A stretch of DNA of 64,000 nt from Nodularia sp. LEGE 06071 (GCF_015207755.1 NZ_JADEWH010000001.1:787963-851962), one strand, 5' to 3'; numbered from the stretch's first letter, positions 17,774 to 28,080 are shown. Notes: generated by a model not told the origin, from the sequence alone. Numbers and translations: made by a program.

Positions 17774-20700
17774 ATGAAATCTCAAGTAAACAGTAAGCCG
17801 AAAATTTTAGTTGTTGACGACGAACCGGATAACCTTGACTTGCTTTACCGCACCTTTTGTCGCGATTATCAGGTGTTGAGAGCAATATCTGGCCCGGCGG
17901 CACTGGATTTGCTAGCGCAAGAAGGCAATATTTCCGTGATCATCTCAGATCAGCGAATGCCGATCATGAGCGGTACGGAATTTTTAAGCCTGACAGCAAC
18001 TCAATATCCAGATATTATTCGGATTATTTTAACTGGTTATACAGATGTCGAAGACTTAGTTGAAGCCATCAATGCTGGTAAGGTGTTCAAATATGTCACT
18101 AAACCCTGGGAATCAGAGGAACTCAAAGCTTTAGTTCGTCAAGCCTTAGATACCCATAACGTCCTTAAAGCCCGCACCCGTGAACTAACGCGGACTCTGC
18201 GCCAGGAATCACTGCTGAACGGAATTACAAATACGATCCGCAGCGCTCTAGACTATCGGCAAATTTTACAAGCAATTGTCGATACAATGGGTCGGATGTT
18301 GGAGGTTGATGTTTGCCTGTTACGTCCCTTTCAAGATGGGCGATTGATCGATGAAGGATTCATTTACCAGAAAGTTGCTTCTTCATCGCCCGCCGCTGTT
18401 TTGGCGGAAACTATTTGGGAAGTTCGCGAAGTTCAGGTGATTTACGATGTCCCTGGTGATCAGCGCATTCAGGGAGAAACACCCGAATTTTCTCAACGAG
18501 CCGCAGCTTTTGCGACAGCCAACATTTCCTCTAGTTTGATTGTACCTTTGATTTGGCAGCAGGAATTGATGGCAGTGCTGGCGCTACACCAGTGTGAACA
18601 ATCCCGCAACTGGGACAAGGATGAGGTAAACCTGGTATTAATGGTGGTAGATCAGGCAGCCTTAGCTTTGTCTCAAGCCTATGCTTACGAACAGGTACGC
18701 GCCCTGGCTAAGAGAGAAGCCTTAATTAATACAATTACGACGGCAATTCGTTCTAGCTTAGACCCGCAAGATATTTTTGCGGCTATTACTCAACAATTGG
18801 GACAAGCCTTACAAGTCGATGGCTCGATGTTGTCTTTATGGGCTGAGGAAGATGAGTTTGTTCATTGTGTGGGCTTGTATGACAGTAGTCACAATTCGGA
18901 AAATTCCCCACATAGCCCCAAAAGAGTTTTAGATAGTCCTGTGCTTTTGAAGACGGAATCACCAGCAGCACAGATTCCCAAGACTCCGATCCTGCAAGCA
19001 ATTTTACGGACTCAGGAGCCAGTGATAATTCACGATGTCAGCGATTGTGATCTAGAAATTAAGGGTGTCGATTTGCCTTTGAAAATTCCAGCGCGATCGC
19101 TAATGGTAGTTCCCCTACTGGCTGATGGCAAATGTATCGGTAGTATTACCCTACAAGAAGGTCAGAAAGTACGCAAATGGTTAGCGTCGGATGTCGAACT
19201 AGCTAAAGCAGTAGCAGCCCAAGCGGCGATCGCCGTGCAGCAATCACGCTTATACCAAAAAACTCGTGAGCAAGCCGAGCGCTTGTTACAACTAGACAAA
19301 CAGAAAACCGAATTTTTTCAAAATATTTCCCATGAATTCCGCACTCCCATCACCTTAATTCAAGGGCCTTTAGAGTCTGCGGTAGCTGTCGGAGAAGGGT
19401 TATCTCATAAACAAAGTGCGATCGCCCTGCGTAACTCCCGCCGCCTATTAAGACTCGTCAACCAACTACTAGACCTGCAACGCCTAGATGCTGGCAGAAT
19501 GCAGCCCAGTTTCCGCCCCTGTAATTTAGTGGAATTTGTCAGCCAAATTGTGGAATCATTCCGTCCCTACGGTGAAAAGAAGGGACTACATCTAGAGATA
19601 GAAATGAGTGAATGTCCTCCAGTCTACTTGGACATGGAAAAATTTGACAAAGTGGTTTACAATCTCCTGTCAAATGCCATGAAATTCACTCCGGAAGGTG
19701 GCACAATTCGGGTCAAATTGCAATCGGAAAAGAACCATTGCAAATTGCAAGTACAAGACACCGGAATTGGCATTGCTCCCGCAGAACTTCCCCAACTATT
19801 TGAGCGCTTTCGCCAAGCCGAAGGCTCAGAAAATCGCTCCTATGAAGGCAGTGGTTTGGGTTTGGCTTTAGTCAAAGAGTTAGTGGAAATGCACGGCGGC
19901 AAAGTCACTGTAGACTCAATTTATAGAAAAGGTACAACCTTTACCCTCTGGCTAGTTACTGGTCATTCTCACTTACCCAGAGAGCAAGTAGTAGAAACTC
20001 CTCTGGAATTAAATACGACTCGCGCCAAAGTAGAATTAGCTGATTTAGAACTTGTAGAATCAACCACAGAAAATATTGAAAATATTACAGCAAACCTATT
20101 ATTAGATCAAAGCAGACAGCAATCAGAACTTCCTTCTCTAGACGGAATAAATCAAGTCTCTACTCAGCACTCTATTTTGGTTGTGGACGACAATTCGGAT
20201 TTGCGAGCCTATGTATCGGATATACTGCGCCGCAACGGTTATCAAGTCCAAACAGCTCGCAACGGTTATGAAGGCTTCAGTCAAACTCAAGAAACTGCAC
20301 CCAGCTTGATAGTTACTGACCTGATGATGCCTATGGTCACAGGATTAGAAATGATTCGGATGATCCGCAATGAGGAGAATTTAAAAGGCACACCAATCAT
20401 TTTACTCACAGCCAAAGTTGATGAAGAAACCCGCATCGAAAGTACAGAAAATGGCGCGGATGCTTATTTAGCAAAACCATTTAATGACCGGGAACTTCTC
20501 GCAGAAGTCAGGAATCTGCTTGCATTGAAAGCAAATGAACGGCGAGTTTTAGAGCTAAATACTTATCTCACAGAATCAGTGCTAAAACGGTTTTTGCCGG
20601 CTGTATTAGTCAAAAAAGCCGCAGCCGGAACTTTAACCCTCGATTTGCGGCCAGAACCGCGCTTGATTACAGTTTTATTTAGTGACATCGTGGGTTTTAC

Positions 20701-21247
20701 CCAGCTAGCAAATACCCTCAGATCCCGAAGAGTCGCAGAGTTGCTGAATGAATATTTAGAAAGCATGACCAAAGTTGTGTTTAATAATGGCGGCACCGTC
20801 GATAAATTTATGGGAGATGCTATTTTAGCTTTATACGGAGCGCCGGAAGAACTCACCCCCAACGAACAAGTCCGTCGTGCTATCAGCACAGCCAGAGCCA
20901 TGCAAAGCTCACTAGCTGAGTTAAACCAGCGCTGGCAAGACCAAGGTATATTTGACAATCACGGCTATGCAGGCGTACAGTTTCGCTGTGGTATCCACCA
21001 GGGAACGGCAGTTGTGGGGATGTTTGGTAGCGCTGAACGTGCCGATTATACAGCTATTGGTCCGAGTGTAAATATTGCGGCTAGGTTGCAGGCGGCGGCT
21101 GTACCCGGTACTATTCTGGTTTCTGCTGCTGTGGCTGATTATTTACAAGACGAAGAAATTACTAAAGGTAGTCCGTTAAAACTGAAAGGGATCGATGAAA
21201 CAGTTCTAACTTTTGCTGTTAAACCAGAAATCATGGCGAATCGCTAA
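17774..21247 (+). CDS. cyaC: Hybrid sensor kinase-adenylate cyclase CyaC
   Basis: The 1157 residues run receiver (phosphoacceptor D59), two GAF domains (about 150-300 and 320-490), a histidine kinase with H520 in NISHEFRTP and ATPase motifs NLLSNAMKFT, DTGIGIAP and GSGLGLALVK, a second receiver (D849), and a class III nucleotide cyclase (about 960-1150). The cyclase has both metal aspartates (D971 in FSDIVGF, D1015 in GDAIL), the adenine-specifying pair K1011/T1093, and the Asn and Arg of NIAARLQ, so it should make cAMP. Architecture and length match CyaC of Anabaena and Spirulina, the main adenylate cyclase there, linked to light-controlled cAMP. Start is ATG 17774. The next gene begins 66 bases downstream on the same strand. 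Confidence 0.92.
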   Translation: MKSQVNSKPKILVVDDEPDNLDLLYRTFCRDYQVLRAISGPAALDLLAQEGNISVIISDQRMPIMSGTEFLSLTATQYPDIIRIILTGYTDVEDLVEAINAGKVFKYVTKPWESEELKALVRQALDTHNVLKARTRELTRTLRQESLLNGITNTIRSALDYRQILQAIVDTMGRMLEVDVCLLRPFQDGRLIDEGFIYQKVASSSPAAVLAETIWEVREVQVIYDVPGDQRIQGETPEFSQRAAAFATANISSSLIVPLIWQQELMAVLALHQCEQSRNWDKDEVNLVLMVVDQAALALSQAYAYEQVRALAKREALINTITTAIRSSLDPQDIFAAITQQLGQALQVDGSMLSLWAEEDEFVHCVGLYDSSHNSENSPHSPKRVLDSPVLLKTESPAAQIPKTPILQAILRTQEPVIIHDVSDCDLEIKGVDLPLKIPARSLMVVPLLADGKCIGSITLQEGQKVRKWLASDVELAKAVAAQAAIAVQQSRLYQKTREQAERLLQLDKQKTEFFQNISHEFRTPITLIQGPLESAVAVGEGLSHKQSAIALRNSRRLLRLVNQLLDLQRLDAGRMQPSFRPCNLVEFVSQIVESFRPYGEKKGLHLEIEMSECPPVYLDMEKFDKVVYNLLSNAMKFTPEGGTIRVKLQSEKNHCKLQVQDTGIGIAPAELPQLFERFRQAEGSENRSYEGSGLGLALVKELVEMHGGKVTVDSIYRKGTTFTLWLVTGHSHLPREQVVETPLELNTTRAKVELADLELVESTTENIENITANLLLDQSRQQSELPSLDGINQVSTQHSILVVDDNSDLRAYVSDILRRNGYQVQTARNGYEGFSQTQETAPSLIVTDLMMPMVTGLEMIRMIRNEENLKGTPIILLTAKVDEETRIESTENGADAYLAKPFNDRELLAEVRNLLALKANERRVLELNTYLTESVLKRFLPAVLVKKAAAGTLTLDLRPEPRLITVLFSDIVGFTQLANTLRSRRVAELLNEYLESMTKVVFNNGGTVDKFMGDAILALYGAPEELTPNEQVRRAISTARAMQSSLAELNQRWQDQGIFDNHGYAGVQFRCGIHQGTAVVGMFGSAERADYTAIGPSVNIAARLQAAAVPGTILVSAAVADYLQDEEITKGSPLKLKGIDETVLTFAVKPEIMANR

Positions 21248-21313
21248 GATAGAAACTGGATTTTGCAGCATGAGCAATGAGCAAAAGCGCCGAATCATCT
21301 TTGGGTTCCAATT

Positions 21314-22609
21314 ATGACATCATCGGTTACGGACAAAACACCAAGAACAGCTAATGAACGGAGACGGCACACAGATCCAGCAAGTTTATGGATGACGATC
21401 GCCATCAGTTCAATTTCCTTGCATTTGCTGGTTTTCTGGTTTATGCGATCGTCTAATGTCTTTCAACCGTGGTTTCCGGAGCAAGGACAAACAGTTATTC
21501 CCATTGAATTTATCGAAATTTATCCCCCAGAAAATTCAGCAGATGAATCTAAGTTAGAAGCTGAAACAGTCTCACCAAAATCATCGACCTCTCCTCAACA
21601 GTCTGTATCAGCGCCAGCGCCAGAAACTGCTGCACCAATTACACCTAGTAATCAGGATACTGAGGCGATAAATTCTGATTCTAGTCTTCTTCGTGAGCGT
21701 GAAAGTCAAATAGAGGCTTCTCAACCTAATCCCCAACTCGTTCCGGAGAAAACAGTTTCAATACCAACGCCAACACCAACGCCGACACCAACGCCGACAC
21801 CGACACCAACACCGACACCAACGCCGACACCAACACCAACACCAACGCCGACACCCACACCAACGCCGACACTAGGTGATCTCCCTTGGAACCGTCGTCA
21901 GGAAGTTTTACTAGGACAAGGACAGCTATTACCCAGAGATATTCCATCTACTTCCTCAGAACTACCAAAAGTTTCGGGAACTGAACCAGGCGAAACACTC
22001 AACGGGCTGGATCAGGAACCATTACCTCTACCCACTGAAGAAACTCCACCCACTCCCAATGAGGAACCCTTACCTCAATCCACTGGGGAAACTCCACCCA
22101 CTCCCGACGAGGAACCATTACCTCTACCCACTGGAGAAACTCCACCCACTCCCAATGAAGAACCATTACCTCAATCCACTGGGGAAACTCCACCCACTCC
22201 CACCAAGCAAGGAGCGACAGTTACATTTAGTCAAGTAAATAAACCTGAAATAGAACAATTAATCCAACAGGGTAGAATCAGACCAGATGGTCTACCCGAT
22301 GTTCTAGCCATACACCAGGGAAGTAACAGCAAGAATGTAGACTCAAGTTATATTCCTGGCGCTTTTGTCCTTGAACCTGCACAGTTACTGGTGAGCTTAG
22401 TAATAGATGACAATGGCAACTTTCAACAAGCTCAAGTTTTAGAAGTAGAACCAGCGAGACTACAAAGTCAAAAAAGCTTGTATGAGCAAGTTATTAACGA
22501 TCTTTTTATCAATGATCGGTTTTTGCCGGCACAGAATAACGATGGCACAAAACCAGAGTTGAGTAATTTGTTTATCCGCATGAATATTCAGCCGATAAGC
22601 AGCAACTAA
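21314..22609 (+). CDS. Membrane-anchored Pro-Thr-rich TonB-like protein
   Basis: The 431 residues begin with a cytoplasmic tail and one transmembrane helix (about 27-45). A long periplasmic linker follows with 18 consecutive Pro-Thr dipeptides (bases 21764-21871) and four 16-residue repeats of the form EEPLPxxTGETPPTPN (about 235-300). The C-terminal globular region (about 355-431, LLVSLVIDDNGNFQQAQVLEV) resembles the TonB C-terminal fold. TonB proteins span the periplasm and pass energy from ExbB/ExbD to outer-membrane receptors; no ExbBD or receptor gene is nearby. A stiff Pro-rich linker fits that geometry. It follows cyaC closely and ends four bases from the convergent radC. An outer-envelope structural role is the alternative. 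Confidence 0.7.
   Translation: MTSSVTDKTPRTANERRRHTDPASLWMTIAISSISLHLLVFWFMRSSNVFQPWFPEQGQTVIPIEFIEIYPPENSADESKLEAETVSPKSSTSPQQSVSAPAPETAAPITPSNQDTEAINSDSSLLRERESQIEASQPNPQLVPEKTVSIPTPTPTPTPTPTPTPTPTPTPTPTPTPTPTPTPTPTLGDLPWNRRQEVLLGQGQLLPRDIPSTSSELPKVSGTEPGETLNGLDQEPLPLPTEETPPTPNEEPLPQSTGETPPTPDEEPLPLPTGETPPTPNEEPLPQSTGETPPTPTKQGATVTFSQVNKPEIEQLIQQGRIRPDGLPDVLAIHQGSNSKNVDSSYIPGAFVLEPAQLLVSLVIDDNGNFQQAQVLEVEPARLQSQKSLYEQVINDLFINDRFLPAQNNDGTKPELSNLFIRMNIQPISSN
21764..21871 (+). repeat. Pro-Thr hexanucleotide repeat inside the TonB-like gene
   Basis: Eighteen codon pairs of CCN-ACN in tandem. Third positions vary between A, G and C, so the tract is old enough to have diverged synonymously and is kept at the protein level. 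Confidence 0.9.
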
Positions 22610-22613
22610 TAAA

Positions 22614-23345
22614 TCAATCAGCTTGGGGATATTCAGCCCATAAATTAGTAGTTTCACGTAAGCTTTGGTGATTACCATTACCCAAAATCAAGTGATCTAA
22701 TAAGGGGATGCCCAAAAGCTGCGCCCCGGATAACAATTGACGGGTTAATTCTATATCTTCGTTGCTAGGTTCTACGTTACCTGAAGGATGATTATGAGCA
22801 ATAATTGCCCGCGTTGCACCTTGACGAATGATTTCTCGAAAAATGTCACGGGGAGATGCTAAGGTTTCGGTGGCAGTACCGATGGTAATTACTTGGGTTC
22901 CCAATAACCGATTTTTGACATCTAAGAGCAATACAGCAAAACGTTCTTGGGTTTGCCACATCAGGTCTTGACTAAGTGCCGCCGCCGCCACTATGGGGTT
23001 ATCAATGGGTGTACTGTCTGAGGGACGAAATTGAAAGGCACGTTTCCCCAGTTCAATTGCCGCTAAGATAGTTGTGGCTTTTGCTGGGCCAATACCAGGA
23101 ATTTGCATTAATTCCGCGGGGGTGACTTCTCGCAGCACAGCTAAGGGGTCACGTTGGTGTTTACTCAGTTCCTGTAATAAATATTGTCCTAATCCTACGG
23201 CGGAAAGTTTGCCTGGCCCTTGACCAGTTCCTAAAAGTATGGCAATTAACTCGGCCGTGGCTAAAATTTTGGGGCCGTGGGTCATTAAACGCTCACGGGG
23301 ACGCTCATCTGTGGGGATATCGGCAATTCTGAGACAATAGGTCAT
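22614..23345 (-). CDS. radC: RadC family JAMM-domain protein
   Basis: The 243 residues contain an N-terminal helix-hairpin-helix region (about 70-100, [15 protein letters not shown]) and a JAB1/MPN+ metalloprotease-like domain with the zinc motif H184-N-H186-P-S-G...D197. RadC was first linked to DNA repair in E. coli, but that phenotype was later traced to recG, so the true role is unclear; a DNA-associated isopeptidase-like or nuclease activity has been proposed. The length is normal. Start is ATG 23345. The stop is four bases from that of the convergent TonB-like gene, leaving no room for a terminator on either side. Confidence 0.9.
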   Translation of the reverse strand: MTYCLRIADIPTDERPRERLMTHGPKILATAELIAILLGTGQGPGKLSAVGLGQYLLQELSKHQRDPLAVLREVTPAELMQIPGIGPAKATTILAAIELGKRAFQFRPSDSTPIDNPIVAAAALSQDLMWQTQERFAVLLLDVKNRLLGTQVITIGTATETLASPRDIFREIIRQGATRAIIAHNHPSGNVEPSNEDIELTRQLLSGAQLLGIPLLDHLILGNGNHQSLRETTNLWAEYPQAD

Positions 23346-23549
23346 AGAATAACGAAGAGAATAATGACTTAGATCGCACTATCTTTAGTTATCCCTTGTT
23401 TACTCTGCAAATCATCCCCAGATGCAAAAATATTTAATTTTTTACTGATTGCGGGTAGATGCGATCGCACTTCTCAACTAATGACTGCGATCGCCTAGCC
23501 AGATTATACTTAAATCGGATATATTTTAAGTATATAAAAGAGCATTAAT

Positions 23550-24026
23550 ATGACAGAAAATATTGGTAAAACTACAGCTTTAACCCAACAGTGGCTAGGG
23601 GAAATTCAGGCACTGAAGGAACAACTAGCAGAACAGCAGCGCGATCGCGATACAGGTTGGGAAAGCGCCCAAAAATGGCGTAAACTTTATAACACCGAAG
23701 CCGAACAACGCCGCACAGATGCAAATTTAGCCCAACAGGCGATCGCCTCCTTGAAAGCAGAGATCCATAAAATCAAGGGACTAGAATCAGGTCTACTCGT
23801 AGACGGGAAAGCCACCACAGCCGCCCAAGAAGAAATTCAACAAATCCAATCATTAGCAGAATTGCAAGGCAGACTCATAGCCATTATGAAAGAACGCGAT
23901 CGCCTGCTGCAAGCCTTAAAAACCGAGCAAGAAAACCACGCCCAAACCCGTAACAGCCTCACCACCGCCTTGGGTGATGCGATCGATGGCTTAACACGAG
24001 AAAGAGATGGTGTAACTGGGAAGTAG
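23550..24026 (+). CDS. Soluble coiled-coil protein of unknown function
   Basis: A 158-residue protein, nearly all predicted coiled coil: Gln/Glu/Lys/Arg-rich heptads run from about 15 to 85 and again from 100 to 150, with a short glycine-containing break (LESGLLVDGKATT). There is no signal peptide, membrane helix or catalytic motif. Similar short coiled-coil proteins are common in filamentous cyanobacteria, where some coiled-coil proteins form filaments, but nothing here shows that. The gene contains several HIP1 sites, consistent with long residence in the genome. Start is ATG 23550 after an AT-rich leader with a possible AAAAGAG ribosome-binding site. Confidence 0.7.
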   Translation: MTENIGKTTALTQQWLGEIQALKEQLAEQQRDRDTGWESAQKWRKLYNTEAEQRRTDANLAQQAIASLKAEIHKIKGLESGLLVDGKATTAAQEEIQQIQSLAELQGRLIAIMKERDRLLQALKTEQENHAQTRNSLTTALGDAIDGLTRERDGVTGK

Positions 24027-24063
24027 GAAGAAGCAAGGGAGCAGGGAGAAGCCTTCTCATCCA

Positions 24064-24190
24064 AAAAGGGTTTCCAGCCTTAAAAACCGAATTTCACTGT
24101 CAATCCGGTTCCCCTCCTCGCTTGCGGGGAGGGGCTAGGGGTGGGGTCTTACGACACAAACGAGAATTTACCGACTTCTGAGTAAACCGT
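24064..24190 (+). repeat. MITE-like element with C-rich/G-rich hairpin, uninterrupted copy
   Basis: The hairpin repeat at 24111-24147 is embedded in a longer unit that matches 61789-61968 on both sides: it begins near gggtttccagcc and ends near cgagaatttaccgactt. This gives a unit of about 125 bases and shows what the interrupted copy at 61.8 kb looked like before its insertion. Confidence 0.7.
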
Positions 24191-24192
24191 AA

Positions 24193-27100
24193 CTACTTAC
24201 AAATCCCCCGATCATCCTCACTCAAATTTGTATTAGGATTCTGCAAATAATCATCCAACCAAGCGCAACCCCGCACCAGCAATTCATCTAAACTCTGCAC
24301 AGGCCACAACCGCGCTGTCCCGTCTTGGGATGCGGTGGCGATGGTTTTGCCGTCGGGGCTGAAACTTACACTTATGACAGCACTCTGATGCCCTTTCAAT
24401 TCTGCTAACAGTTGCCCGTCGGCACTCCACAACCGTGCTGTTTGGTCATCGGATGCGGTGGCGATGGTTTTGCCGTCGGGGCTGAAACTCACACTATTTA
24501 TTTCGCCCTGATGCCCATGAAATTGGTTACGTTCTTTAATATCACTCAGAATAGTATGCAAAGCAGAAATCGGGCTAATAGCTGGGTATTGATCCAGAGG
24601 GCGATTATCTTTAACTAAATTTTTCAACTCTTTACCAGTTTTAACTGCTGTAACTAGCCCTGCTAACTGTGTAAACTCAAACTGTCTAATGGCATTAACT
24701 CCAGCCCGTTCTAATTCTGTTCCCTTTTTGGCTTCTTGTTGGGCGACTTGCGCTAATTTTGCGGCTTCCTGGGCTTTTTGTTGTTCTACTTGCGCCTGTT
24801 GCAGAGTAATTTCTGCCTCTGCAACTTGAAATTCCGCTTGCTGTTGTTGTTGCTGTGCTTGTTGCGCTTTCTCATCAGCAGTTTTTACTCTATCCGTAGC
24901 CGTTTTAATTCTGGCTTCCGCTTCGGTATTTTTCGCTTCTAATGCTGTGGCTTGCTGATTTACATTCTCTAAATCTGTTTTAGCAGCAGCTAGGTTTTGG
25001 GTAGCTTTGATATTTTCTTTTTGTGCGGCGTTAAACTTTGCTTCTGCGTCCTTCTTCTTTAGTTCTAAATCTTGCGCTGTTCTTTGTAATTCTGCCTGTT
25101 TTCTTTCCGTCTCTTGCAAACTTTTAGTTGTTCGCTGATAATCATCTTCAGTTTTGGTTAATTTCCGTTCCGCTTGTTGTTGATTTTCATTAGATTTACT
25201 GGCTGTACCAACTTGAATCACTGCATAAACAGAAGCCATCCCTGAAATTACTAATAAAAACACTGATAAACGAGAACTTATCTTAAACCGTTTCTGCCCT
25301 TCCCTAATTTTTGCTTCAGCTTCCTGGTTAGCAACAGCTAATATTTCTTTAGCTTCTTGTTCCTGTTTTAACTGCTCTTCAGCTAGAGCTAATTTCGCTA
25401 ATAATTCATTATCCTGTTGTTGTCGCACAAAATAAACCAGATAATCATGCACCAACTGATACCTATCAGCCGGAGATTCTGGTAATAGCAACACTAAACC
25501 AGATTGCACAAAAATATCTAATATCAAATCTAATCTCTCGGTTTCTGCTGCTAACTTTGCTGTCAACTCAGCCCTAGTTTTCAAAGGACGAGTGCCATTT
25601 TCATCTGTGAGTAAATATAAAATCAATCTCGCAGCGCGTTCATTTTCTGCCCCACAATCTTTAATAACCGATTCTAAAAATGCTTCTACCAGATTTTCTT
25701 TAGTCCCAAAATTTTGATACTGTTTTAAAGTTGTAATTTTCTCAGTTTGCAACTGCATCCCCACAATTTGCAACTCAATTGGGCGTACCTCCCCAATCTT
25801 ACCCGCTAAATCCTGCACTAATTTCTCAATTAAAGCAGCTTCTAAAGAAGATTGATTTTCCCTTACCTCCACAATCCCACCTTCTGACCCAACCCCACCA
25901 GTTACAAGAGTATTTTCATCCCTACTAATCCCCATTTTTAAGGGTGAAATTTGTCTTGAAGTCCCCCTTTCTAAGGGGGATTTAGGGGGATCAGATGCTT
26001 TAGTTGTATACGGTAGCTTCGTAGGAGAGAGGTTTTGCCGAGTCAAAGTTTGAATAACAGTCTTAGCATCTTCTGGTAAAAAATTGCCTAAATAATAGCG
26101 AATATTTTTAGCCAGAATATTATTATTAATTACCTTTAAATCAAACAACCGTTCTAACTCTAATAAGTAATGTAAATAATCTTCTCGTAAAGACAGAATC
26201 ACCTTGACAAAAGGAATATCTAAACAAATATGCAGAAACTCATAAAAACTGCGTCTATCACCTTGGTCTGGATAAACAAAGAAAAATTCTTCAAATTGGT
26301 CAAACATTAACACCGTTAACAGATTGCGTTCAGCATTTTTTCGTAACTCTGCCACAATAGCTGCTGAGGAATTTAGAGAACTAGCATTTAATGACTGAAT
26401 ATTTTCTGCCAAACACTGACCTAACATTCCCACCCAATCTGTATAAACTCGCAACAAAATAGGTAAAACATTACGTCCCTCAATTGGTTGTTGTTGCAAT
26501 GCAGGTATTAAACCACCCTGTAAAATTGAACTTTTACCCACACCTGACTGACCATGAATTACAGTTAACTTATGCTCATTGCCGCTAATTCTGTCCCGTA
26601 ACCGCTTCACATCTTGACTCCGACCGGAAGCAGCGATTTCTTGAGCCACACTATCTGTATTTTCTACCTGTAACTGTGCCGGATTTATGGCTTTTCTCTG
26701 GGGATTTAAATAAGATGCACCCACAAAAGCTCGAAACCCATATTGATGTTCAATTTGTAATTGTTCTTGCTTGAGATTAAAAGCTAAACGATATTCAGTT
26801 TTGTCAAAATAGAGTAAACGTAATCTTTCTAAAATTGAGATATATAATTGCGGTTTATATTGCGGGTTACTTGCAGTTTTGGCAATTTCCAAATGCTCAA
26901 TTGCGGCTGTAACTTCACCTAAACCCTCGTAAGCACTAGCTAAAATAAATTGATATAAACCACATTCATAAGGTGCTAAACTAGAGATATTGTTTAATAT
27001 TTGTAGTGCTGTTTCTACCAATTGCCTGGCATCTTGCCAGCGTGAATCTTGTAGCGCCACCTCTGCCAAAAAGCCATAATCTTGTGCCAATTGTCGGGGA

Positions 27101-28080
27101 GTGCCATATTTCTCATGTAGAGGCAGAGATTTATCAGCGAGAGTTTGTAAATCTGACCATTCTGTTAAATTTCGCAGCACTTCACCCAAATTACTAATAT
27201 ATTTAGCGACTAAATCTAGACGCTGGATTTGTGCAAAAATAACTAAAGCATCTTGCAGATATTTTCTCGCAGCTTCCCAAGATATTTGATTATCTAAGCG
27301 ATTAATTACAGCTTGCCGAGAATAGACTAAAGCAATATGAACTAAAACTATACCTTGCCGTTCTTTGAAATTATCACTTTCTTGCCATCCAGCCAAACTT
27401 TGCTGATAATGTGTTAAAGCTAAATCGAGTCTGTCATAAAGATAATCATGAAAACCCAAGATAAATTCCAGACTAGCGGTAATGGCAAAATCTAAAACTT
27501 CGCCACGAGTCTGTAAATCCTCATAAGCAGATTTTAATTCCCAGCAAATTTGCGGAGAGGGATGCACATTTCCAGTAAATACTTCATCAGCTTTTTGTTG
27601 TAAAAAATTGTATAATTCAGAAGTAGGAGTTGCAAACTCAATCACACTTGCCCAATTTTCCAAATCTGCGGCTAATCGCATCAACTTTTGCAGAGTTTGG
27701 TCATTCACCCACAACAAAATCGGGAAAGGAAATTGTTTTCTAAATTCCTCTCGCACTCGGTTAGCCGCAGTCAGAACGGTATCAATATTTTTTACTAATT
27801 CCAACCCAAAAACCATTAAAGCTGGCGGCTGTTCATCTCCCAGTTGTTCTTTAATCGCTGTGTAAAGAGTTTTGACGGATGTAGGTAAAGTAATTTCGCG
27901 AATTTGTACAGGAGATAATTGGTGCAGACGTTCAACCATAACCTGACGCAAAACTGCATAATTACAGCGCAGTAAAATCAGCGAAAATTCACCCTCAACC
28001 AAGGTAATTGCTCTAACCAGAGTTTGCAATGATTGCTCATTATCAACTTCTAAGTTTTCCGGCTCATGCTGATTACTCAT
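24193..28080 (-). CDS. STAND-type ATPase with TPR, membrane, coiled-coil and WD40 parts
   Basis: The 1295 residues read as follows. Residues 25-190 look like a P-loop-less ATPase relic. TPR-like helices span about 200-450. A STAND NTPase (about 475-880) has Walker A GQSGVGKSS at 510-518 and Walker B LMFDQFEE at 591-598. A transmembrane helix lies at about 939-957, a Gln/Glu/Ala-rich coiled coil at 960-1130, and only two WD40 repeats at the C-terminus (GHQGEINSVSFSPDGKTIA...). STAND ATPases are molecular switches in signalling, regulation or defence. Residues 695-720 are encoded by an inserted palindromic repeat. No known effector is visible; the membrane helix and coiled coil could transmit the output. 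It follows a P-loop ATPase gene on the same strand after 80 bases containing a palindrome. Start is ATG 28080. Confidence 0.8.
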   Translation of the reverse strand: MSNQHEPENLEVDNEQSLQTLVRAITLVEGEFSLILLRCNYAVLRQVMVERLHQLSPVQIREITLPTSVKTLYTAIKEQLGDEQPPALMVFGLELVKNIDTVLTAANRVREEFRKQFPFPILLWVNDQTLQKLMRLAADLENWASVIEFATPTSELYNFLQQKADEVFTGNVHPSPQICWELKSAYEDLQTRGEVLDFAITASLEFILGFHDYLYDRLDLALTHYQQSLAGWQESDNFKERQGIVLVHIALVYSRQAVINRLDNQISWEAARKYLQDALVIFAQIQRLDLVAKYISNLGEVLRNLTEWSDLQTLADKSLPLHEKYGTPRQLAQDYGFLAEVALQDSRWQDARQLVETALQILNNISSLAPYECGLYQFILASAYEGLGEVTAAIEHLEIAKTASNPQYKPQLYISILERLRLLYFDKTEYRLAFNLKQEQLQIEHQYGFRAFVGASYLNPQRKAINPAQLQVENTDSVAQEIAASGRSQDVKRLRDRISGNEHKLTVIHGQSGVGKSSILQGGLIPALQQQPIEGRNVLPILLRVYTDWVGMLGQCLAENIQSLNASSLNSSAAIVAELRKNAERNLLTVLMFDQFEEFFFVYPDQGDRRSFYEFLHICLDIPFVKVILSLREDYLHYLLELERLFDLKVINNNILAKNIRYYLGNFLPEDAKTVIQTLTRQNLSPTKLPYTTKASDPPKSPLERGTSRQISPLKMGISRDENTLVTGGVGSEGGIVEVRENQSSLEAALIEKLVQDLAGKIGEVRPIELQIVGMQLQTEKITTLKQYQNFGTKENLVEAFLESVIKDCGAENERAARLILYLLTDENGTRPLKTRAELTAKLAAETERLDLILDIFVQSGLVLLLPESPADRYQLVHDYLVYFVRQQQDNELLAKLALAEEQLKQEQEAKEILAVANQEAEAKIREGQKRFKISSRLSVFLLVISGMASVYAVIQVGTASKSNENQQQAERKLTKTEDDYQRTTKSLQETERKQAELQRTAQDLELKKKDAEAKFNAAQKENIKATQNLAAAKTDLENVNQQATALEAKNTEAEARIKTATDRVKTADEKAQQAQQQQQQAEFQVAEAEITLQQAQVEQQKAQEAAKLAQVAQQEAKKGTELERAGVNAIRQFEFTQLAGLVTAVKTGKELKNLVKDNRPLDQYPAISPISALHTILSDIKERNQFHGHQGEINSVSFSPDGKTIATASDDQTARLWSADGQLLAELKGHQSAVISVSFSPDGKTIATASQDGTARLWPVQSLDELLVRGCAWLDDYLQNPNTNLSEDDRGICK
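25921..25997 (-). repeat. Dispersed palindromic repeat embedded in the STAND coding sequence
   Basis: The stretch around 25958-25992 (agtccccctttctaaggggg then atttagggggatc) is a typical intergenic cyanobacterial hairpin repeat. Here it lies inside an open frame and reads as SDPPKSPLERGTSRQISPL, keeping the frame on both sides. It falls in a linker after the ATPase core. Confidence 0.75.

Noticed and set aside
21726..22193. Minus-strand frames rich in Val/Trp opposite the TonB-like gene
   Set aside because: They are antisense readings of the Pro-Thr and PLP repeats and not genes.
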